DNA of 27,775 bases from positions 1 to 27,775 of the forward strand of contig JBBRPA010000047.1 in assembly GCA_038228695.1 (NCBI GenBank). The letters run 5' to 3'. Source of the DNA: DASVRZ01 sp038228695. GTDB taxonomy: Bacteria; Verrucomicrobiota; Verrucomicrobiia; Chthoniobacterales; DASVRZ01. Made by a program: the position numbers and the translations under genes. Shown piece by piece: positions 22,958 through 27,775 of this stretch. Within the stretch, counting starts at the first letter, position 1. Each line of letters starts with the position of its first letter. The notes below the pieces were generated by a model, which was not told where the DNA came from, searched no databases, and saw only the letters and a program-made list of their open reading frames with translations.

Positions 22958-23790
22958 TCATGGATAGATGGTTTGGGCAAAGCTCCGGCGGGCCAAGATC
23001 AGGTTGGCCAGTGCAAAGAGCGTGTGAAGTTGGGCGGTGTTTTTCGCCAGTCCCCGGTAGCGGGTCTTTCTATGTCGGAAGAGGTTTTTGATAATGTGGA
23101 AGGGATGTTCCACTCGGGAGCGAACCTGCGCTTTGAGCTTTTCAAGTTCCTGGGTGAGTTCCTTCAGTCTGCCTTCGGGCATGGCTCGGATCGCTCCGCG
23201 TTTGGTCGCAATGTGCCACTTCGGCTGCTGCTCACGTGAGGTGGTCTCCGGGCGTTTTTCCACCCCGATATACCCGGCATCAGCGAACACGTCTGGCTCT
23301 TTTCCGTGCAGCAGTTCGCGCGTCTGGCTGATGTCGCTGATATTCGCCGCAGTCCCAATCACCTTCTGCACCAGTCCACTTTGCACATCCATCCCAATGT
23401 CGGCTTTCATCCCGAAATACCATTGATTGCCTTTTTGGTCTGATGCATCTCGCCGTCCCGTTGACGACTCTTATTCTTTGTCGAAGTGGGCGCTGCGATG
23501 ATGGTGGCGTCCACGATGGCGCCTTCTTTCATCAGGCACTTTTGTTCGCTCAATACCTCGTTGATCTCCTCAAATATCCCTCGCCTCAAATCATGCCTTT
23601 TCAGCAAATACCGAATCTTCAAGAGCGTCGTCGCGTCAGGAACTCCTTCACTGCTGAGATCAATCCCAACAAAGAGCCTCATGGCCTGACTGTCATAAAT
23701 GGCATCCTCCAAGGCTTCGTCCGCGAGTCCATACCACTGTTGCAAAAAATACACCCGCAGCATCCTCTCGATTGCACGCGGCGGACGTCC
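22958..23790 (-). pseudogene. IS5-family transposase, truncated and frameshifted
   Basis: Two adjoining frames together match one DDE transposase of the IS5 type. The first (about 23790-23407) begins within the family motif GRPPRAIERMLR and includes YFLQQWYGLADEALEDAIYDS and the first catalytic Asp in AIVDATIIAAP. The second (23410-22958) has the second Asp in VFADAGYIG and the Glu in RSRVEHPFHIIK. The frames meet just after MHQTKK: a one-base loss in CCAAAAAGGC (23438-23429) breaks the expected KKGNQWYFGMKA. The usual N-terminal 50 or so residues are missing, since the homology ends where a tRNA fragment starts. It is therefore a dead copy. No intact ends are seen. Confidence 0.88.
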
Positions 23791-23835
23791 TCGTTCGGGA
23801 CGAGGAGGCCGAGGGTTCAAATCCCTCCGGCCCGA
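23789..23835 (+). tRNA. 3' half of tRNA-Pro(CGG), 5' half missing
   Basis: On the plus strand CCTCG-TTCGGGA-CGAGG (23789-23805) forms a perfect anticodon arm with anticodon CGG at 23796-23798. It is followed by variable loop AGGCC, T-arm GAGGG-TTCAAAT-CCCTC (23811-23827), the 3' acceptor strand CGGCCCG and discriminator A at 23835; CCA is not encoded. The D-arm and the 5' acceptor strand (expected CGGGCCG) are absent: the sequence immediately upstream codes for transposase on the other strand. This is a tRNA gene fragment and cannot make a tRNA. Confidence 0.88.
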
Positions 23836-23892
23836 TACTGCGGAGGACTGGAAGGTTGCCAAATTTTCGCTTTTGGCGGACACTTCGCGGCG

Positions 23893-25629
23893 ATGCCATC
23901 CCCGACCGTTTCCATTCCAACCCGCCGCCAGACGCGTGAGGTCATGGTCGGAAATATCGGTCTCGGCGGAAACCATCCGATCCGCGTGCAATCGATGATC
24001 ACTTGCGACACGATGGATACTGAAGCCTCGATCCGGCAGACGCTTGATCTAGCGGAAGTAGGTTGCGAAATTGTCCGAATCACCGCCCCGACCGTGAAGG
24101 ATGCGGCTAATTTGCAACACATTGTGGCCGGGTTGCGCGCCCAAAACTGCGACGTGCCGATCGTGGTGGACATCCATTTCAAACCCGATGCGGCCCTTGA
24201 GGCAGCCAAATGGGTCGAGAAGGTGCGAGTGAATCCGGGTAATTTTGCGGACTCAAAGAAATTCAAGGTGCTGGAATACACCGACGCGGAATACGGGGCG
24301 GAGTTGGACCGCATTCGCGAGCGGTTCACCCCGCTGGTGATGCTTTGCCGCGAGCGTGGCGTGGCGATGCGGATCGGGACGAATCATGGCTCACTGAGCG
24401 ACCGCATTATGAACCGCTACGGTGACACGCCGCTCGGGATGGTGGAAAGCGCGCTGGAGTTTGCCCGGATTGCTCGCGACCTCGACTATCATCAGTTCGT
24501 TTTTTCGATGAAATCGAGTAACCCGAAAGTGATGATCAACGCCTACCGGTTGCTCGTCGCACGTCTGGACGCAGAGGGGGCGGATTGGAATTATCCGATC
24601 CATCTGGGCGTGACTGAGGCGGGCGACGGCGAGGACGGGCGAATCAAGTCGGCCATCGGCATTGGTAGTCTGCTCGCCGACGGGATCGGTGACACGGTGC
24701 GTGTCTCGCTGACGGAGGACAGTGTGCACGAGATTCCAGTGGCCCGGGCTTTAGTGGAAAACATCGTGCGGAACGGAGCGTCGGAGATGCTGAGTTACGA
24801 TCCATTTAGCTACGCACGACGGGAAGCGGAGCGGTTAGAAATCAATGGGGTTGCGCTCGGCGGAGAGGAGACCATCCGGGTTTTTACAACGGCGGAAAAA
24901 TGGCAGGCACTAGCGCATAAACTGGACAAGCTCGGTGATTTTCAACCGGAACTGGTTCTCGAAGAGACTCCCCTCCACGCGCTCGACCCGCGTGACGAGG
25001 TCGCTGTGCGCGCGGTGAATGAGAGTCCTCTAGCGCTACTGGTCACGGTGGCCGACGGGATCGAATTGCCGGTGATTGAGGCTTTCCGACTTCTAGCGGC
25101 ACGGGTTCAAGCGCGGCATCCGATTTTGTTGAAAGATCAACTCTCCGAGGAAGGGCAGTCAGACTTTCTTCAGGCGTTGCTAACATCCGCGACTAACCTC
25201 GGTTCCCTTCTCTGCGATGGAATTGGCGACGCGATTCTCGTTCGGAGCGAAGCAGCACCAGGTCAATCGCTCCGGCTCTCCTACAATGTTTTACAAGCGG
25301 CCGGCGCACGAATTTTCAAAACGGATTATGTCGCGTGCCCGAGTTGCGGTCGGACGTTGTTTAATTTGCAAACCACAACGGCGAAGATCAAAGCGGCGAC
25401 CGCGCATCTCAAGGGAGTGAAGATCGCGATCATGGGCTGCATCGTGAATGGACCCGGCGAAATGGCCGACGCGGACTTTGGTTACGTCGGCGGCGCTCCT
25501 AACAAGATCAATCTCTACGTCGGCAAGACACCGGTGAAATTCAATATTCCAGAGGACGAGGCTGTGCAGCGACTGATCGATTTGATTCAGGAACACGGCA
25601 AATGGGTGGAGCCAGCAGTGCCAGCGTGA
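23893..25629 (+). CDS. ispG: 4-hydroxy-3-methylbut-2-en-1-yl diphosphate synthase, long form
   Basis: IspG (GcpE) carries out the penultimate step of the MEP pathway for isoprenoid precursors, using a [4Fe-4S] cluster. The 578-residue product has the N-terminal TIM barrel (VMVGNIGLGGNHPIRVQSM, DIHFKPDA, VRVNPGNFAD, LGVTEAGDGEDGRIKSA), a middle insertion of roughly 200 residues (about 290-475), and the cluster domain with C482 and C485 (CPSCGR), C516 (GCIVNGPGE) and E523. E. coli IspG is about 370 residues; the long form is known from plants and chlamydiae. The frame extends 450 bases upstream, antisense to the transposase and through the tRNA fragment; the family start is the ATG at 23893. 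Confidence 0.95.
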   Translation: MPSPTVSIPTRRQTREVMVGNIGLGGNHPIRVQSMITCDTMDTEASIRQTLDLAEVGCEIVRITAPTVKDAANLQHIVAGLRAQNCDVPIVVDIHFKPDAALEAAKWVEKVRVNPGNFADSKKFKVLEYTDAEYGAELDRIRERFTPLVMLCRERGVAMRIGTNHGSLSDRIMNRYGDTPLGMVESALEFARIARDLDYHQFVFSMKSSNPKVMINAYRLLVARLDAEGADWNYPIHLGVTEAGDGEDGRIKSAIGIGSLLADGIGDTVRVSLTEDSVHEIPVARALVENIVRNGASEMLSYDPFSYARREAERLEINGVALGGEETIRVFTTAEKWQALAHKLDKLGDFQPELVLEETPLHALDPRDEVAVRAVNESPLALLVTVADGIELPVIEAFRLLAARVQARHPILLKDQLSEEGQSDFLQALLTSATNLGSLLCDGIGDAILVRSEAAPGQSLRLSYNVLQAAGARIFKTDYVACPSCGRTLFNLQTTTAKIKAATAHLKGVKIAIMGCIVNGPGEMADADFGYVGGAPNKINLYVGKTPVKFNIPEDEAVQRLIDLIQEHGKWVEPAVPA

Positions 25630-25643
25630 TCCACCAGACAGCA

Positions 25644-26195
25644 ATGAAAATTTTCCTTATCCTTCAACATTGGCCGCGGTTTCTTCCGTTTCTCGCCATC
25701 GTCGCGCTGACGGGCTGTAGCGCATTGGAGGATCCGATGGTGAACCTGAATCCGTTTCGCAATCCAACCGGTCCGGCGAAGATCGTGATCGATCTTGGTG
25801 AGCAACGGGCCTGGCTCTATCGCGGACGCGAGGTGGCAGCGGTCTCCCGCATTTCCTCAGGGCGGGAGGGATTTGACACGCCAACCGGCCGATTCAAAGT
25901 GATCCAGAAAGACATCGACCATCGGTCGAGCCTTTACGGGGCGTATGTCTTGAAGGGCACTCGGAAAATTGTTGTGCCCGATGTAAACACACAGACGAGC
26001 CGTCCCCCGCGGGGCACCACCTATATTGGCGCGCCGATGCCTTATTTTTTGCGCTTTCAGGGCGGGCACGGCCTGCACGCGGGAGACGTTCCCAATTATC
26101 CAGCCTCGCACGGCTGCATTCGCCTGCCTTACTCCATGGCCAAGAAATTCTACATCGCCACGCGAATCGGCACTCCGGTGATCGTGAAACGTTAG
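25644..26195 (+). CDS. L,D-transpeptidase (YkuD) lipoprotein
   Basis: YkuD enzymes form or break 3-3 peptidoglycan cross-links or attach proteins to the wall. The 183-residue product has a lipoprotein signal peptide with lipobox LTGC (C25), then a YkuD domain from about residue 46 (KIVIDLGEQRAWLYRG) to the end. Catalytic residues are present: H145 in HGLHAG and S155-H156-G157-C158-I159-R160 (SHGCIRLP). It lies 14 bases after ispG on the same strand, so the two are probably co-transcribed. An earlier in-frame ATG within ispG would place non-hydrophobic residues before the signal; the start at 25644 is better. Confidence 0.93.
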   Translation: MKIFLILQHWPRFLPFLAIVALTGCSALEDPMVNLNPFRNPTGPAKIVIDLGEQRAWLYRGREVAAVSRISSGREGFDTPTGRFKVIQKDIDHRSSLYGAYVLKGTRKIVVPDVNTQTSRPPRGTTYIGAPMPYFLRFQGGHGLHAGDVPNYPASHGCIRLPYSMAKKFYIATRIGTPVIVKR

Positions 26196-26262
26196 GTTGA
26201 CGGTGAATAGCGACCAGAACACCAATGTTAACAGCCGCTGGTGAATCCGTCTTAAGTGAAAC

Positions 26263-26291
26263 TTGCGCGAGCAGGACGAGTCTGGTAGTTA
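26263..26291 (+). promoter_or_regulatory. Promoter candidate giving a near-leaderless transcript
   Basis: TTGCGC (26263-26268), a 17-base spacer and TAGTTA (26286-26291) lie directly before the CysJ-like gene. The start codon is nine bases past the -10, so transcription would begin about three or four bases before the ATG. There is no Shine-Dalgarno sequence, which fits leaderless initiation. Based on sequence match only. Confidence 0.45.
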
Positions 26292-26300
26292 AAAACTTCT

Positions 26301-27449
26301 ATGTCCGCTGATCCGACCGCTCTCTATTCCCGCAAAAATCCGTTTCCCGCAAAACTCGTCGTCAACCGCAAGCTGACCGCCGAATCTTCGCAAAAGGAAA
26401 CTCGCCATTTTGAAGTCTCGCTCGCCGGATCCGGTCTGCAATACGAGGTAGGCGACTCGCTCGGGGTGTTTGCCACAAACTGCCCTGAATTGGTAGCGGA
26501 CATCCTCAAGGCGCTGCACTTGACCGGGGACGAACTGGTCACCAACCCGGACCAGCAAAGCGTCCCACTACGCAGTGCTTTGATCAAAGATTACGTGATC
26601 ACCACGCCGTCGAAACAATACCTCGAGGCCATCGTAAGCAAAGCAGCCGCCGCGCCGTTGATTGCAGAATTGCTGCAACCGGACCGGAAAAAGGATTTAG
26701 AGGAATATCTCTGGGGCCTAGAGGTCATCGATTTTCTGCTCGATCATCCGTCGGTGAAATTTTCTGCGGAAGAATTTGTCGCTGTGCTACGCAAACTCCA
26801 GCCCCGTTTGTATTCCATTTCGTCGAGCCTGAAGGCGTTTCCGGAGCAAGTTCACCTCACCATCGCGGCCGTTCGCTACGAGACCCAGGGACGGGCGCGC
26901 AAAGGGGTCGCCTCCACCTTCCTCTGCGACCGCGCCAATGACGGCGTCCCAGTTCCCGTCTTTGTCCACACCGCGAAGGGATTCCGGTTGCCGGAAGATC
27001 TTTCGCTGCCAGTCATCATGGTCGGTCCGGGCACAGGCGTGGCTCCGTTCCGCGCCATGGTTCAGGAGCGGGCGGCTAGTGGGGCGAACGGCAAGAACTG
27101 GCTTTTCTTCGGAGAGCAACGCGCGGCGTCGGATTTCTTCTACCAAGACGAATGGGAAAGCGCGATGACGAAAGGTGTCCTAACCAAGCTGACGACGGCT
27201 TTCTCGCGAGATCAGGAGCAGAAGATTTATGTGCAGCATCGCATGATGGAAAACGCGGCAGAAATCTGGCAATGGTTAGAAGCAGGAGCGCATTTCTTTG
27301 TCTGCGGCGATGGCGCGCGCATGGCTAAGGATGTGGACTTCGCGTTGCATCAGATCGTTGAGAAAGAAGGCGGAAAAACTACTGAAGAAGCCGCGATCTA
27401 CATGGAGCAACTGAAGAAAGACAAACGTTACAAGCGCGACGTCTATTAG
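26301..27449 (+). CDS. CysJ-like NADPH-dependent flavoprotein reductase without flavodoxin domain
   Basis: The 382-residue product matches the C-terminal two domains of the cytochrome P450 reductase/CysJ family. The FAD domain has YEVGDSLGVF (48-57), RLYSISSS (169-176) and GVASTFL (202-208). The NADPH domain has GPGTGVAPFR (242-251), FFGEQR (269-274), YVQHRM (310-315) and CGDGARMAKDV (335-345), and the C-terminus KRYKRDVY is as in CysJ. The FMN flavodoxin domain of E. coli CysJ (599 residues) is absent. It likely transfers electrons from NADPH through FAD to a separate partner, perhaps sulfite reductase, but no cysI or flavodoxin gene is visible here. Confidence 0.9.
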   Translation: MSADPTALYSRKNPFPAKLVVNRKLTAESSQKETRHFEVSLAGSGLQYEVGDSLGVFATNCPELVADILKALHLTGDELVTNPDQQSVPLRSALIKDYVITTPSKQYLEAIVSKAAAAPLIAELLQPDRKKDLEEYLWGLEVIDFLLDHPSVKFSAEEFVAVLRKLQPRLYSISSSLKAFPEQVHLTIAAVRYETQGRARKGVASTFLCDRANDGVPVPVFVHTAKGFRLPEDLSLPVIMVGPGTGVAPFRAMVQERAASGANGKNWLFFGEQRAASDFFYQDEWESAMTKGVLTKLTTAFSRDQEQKIYVQHRMMENAAEIWQWLEAGAHFFVCGDGARMAKDVDFALHQIVEKEGGKTTEEAAIYMEQLKKDKRYKRDVY

Positions 27450-27775
27450 CAACGCTGTGCAAAGGACGATGGACCCGATTCACTTCGCGGGCATGACTCC
27501 TCCGAAATGACTAGGACTTTCCAACCTAATGACATGAAGCGATGACGGGAGATGCCTTTCGAAATTATAGAATGCCGCGCAGGAATTTTCGAAGATAGAC
27601 CGCAGGCCTCAAAAAATTGGCGACTAAGATTTCGCTAGCCCAAGTTCCGCAGTTTGGTCATCGTCGAAAAATAGTTTACCATAGCAGTCCGTAAGTGCGT
27701 CGAGGGAGCTACGAAGGAAGGATGGTGAAACCGGGCATGTAGTGCCGAAGAGGGGGTTGTCGGGCTGTGCAGGGA
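27450..27775. other. Gene-free end of the window
   Basis: These 326 bases carry no open frame with recognisable motifs on either strand, no tRNA and no clear terminator after the reductase gene. The last 120 bases are G-rich on the plus strand and could belong to a feature that continues past the window edge. I cannot name it. Confidence 0.4.

Noticed and set aside
23443..23892. 150-codon upstream extension of the ispG frame
   Set aside because: It runs antisense to the transposase remnant and through the tRNA fragment and has no IspG similarity.
23791..23991. N-terminal part of the long minus-strand transposase frame (including RDLNPRPPRPERG) as real protein
   Set aside because: That peptide is the well-known antisense translation of a tRNA T-arm and anticodon arm; the rest is antisense to the start of ispG. 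The transposase homology begins only at GRPPRAIERM.
1..27775. CRISPR array, phage genes, toxin-antitoxin pair or rRNA genes
   Set aside because: I looked for regularly spaced repeats, phage structural motifs and small paired genes and saw none.

Overview
The window is bacterial, and most likely from a member of the Verrucomicrobiota or a related lineage of the PVC superphylum (inference, moderate confidence). Three points suggest this: the long form of IspG with a large middle insertion, the stripped-down ribosomal locus (no rpsN, rpmD, tuf, infA, rpoA or rplQ in their usual places), and the near absence of Shine-Dalgarno sequences. No 16S or other species marker is present.

Positions 364-18320 (minus strand) hold one continuous str-S10-spc-alpha supercluster of 30 genes. 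In transcription order: rpsL, rpsG, fusA, rpsJ, rplC, rplD, rplW, rplB, rpsS, an unrecognised exported coiled-coil gene, rplV, rpsC, rplP, rpmC, rpsQ, rplN, rplX, rplE, rpsH, rplF, rplR, rpsE, rplO, secY, adk, map, rpmJ, rpsM, rpsK, rpsD. Most gaps are 1-45 bases. The only large gap (301 bases, between map and rpmJ) carries a promoter candidate and a potentially structured leader. A good promoter candidate precedes rpsL and a rho-independent terminator follows rpsD. The products make ribosomal subunits, EF-G, the SecY translocon channel, adenylate kinase and methionine aminopeptidase. Odd points are the extra gene between rpsS and rplV, an 88-residue Ala/Pro/Lys extension on S11, a basic tail on L22 and an extra C-terminal membrane segment on SecY.

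Positions 18646-22342 (plus strand) carry tatA, a terminator, a secreted endonuclease/exonuclease/phosphatase-family protein, an M29 aminopeptidase and an overlapping exported alkaline phosphatase. A small membrane protein gene (22362-22754, minus) converges on them.

Positions about 22958-23835 are a scar. A truncated and frameshifted IS5-family transposase (minus strand) abuts the 3' half of a tRNA-Pro(CGG) gene (plus strand), whose 5' half is missing.

Positions 23893-27449 (plus strand) carry ispG (isoprenoid precursor synthesis), a lipoprotein L,D-transpeptidase and a CysJ-like flavoprotein reductase lacking the flavodoxin domain. The last 326 bases show no gene that I can recognise.
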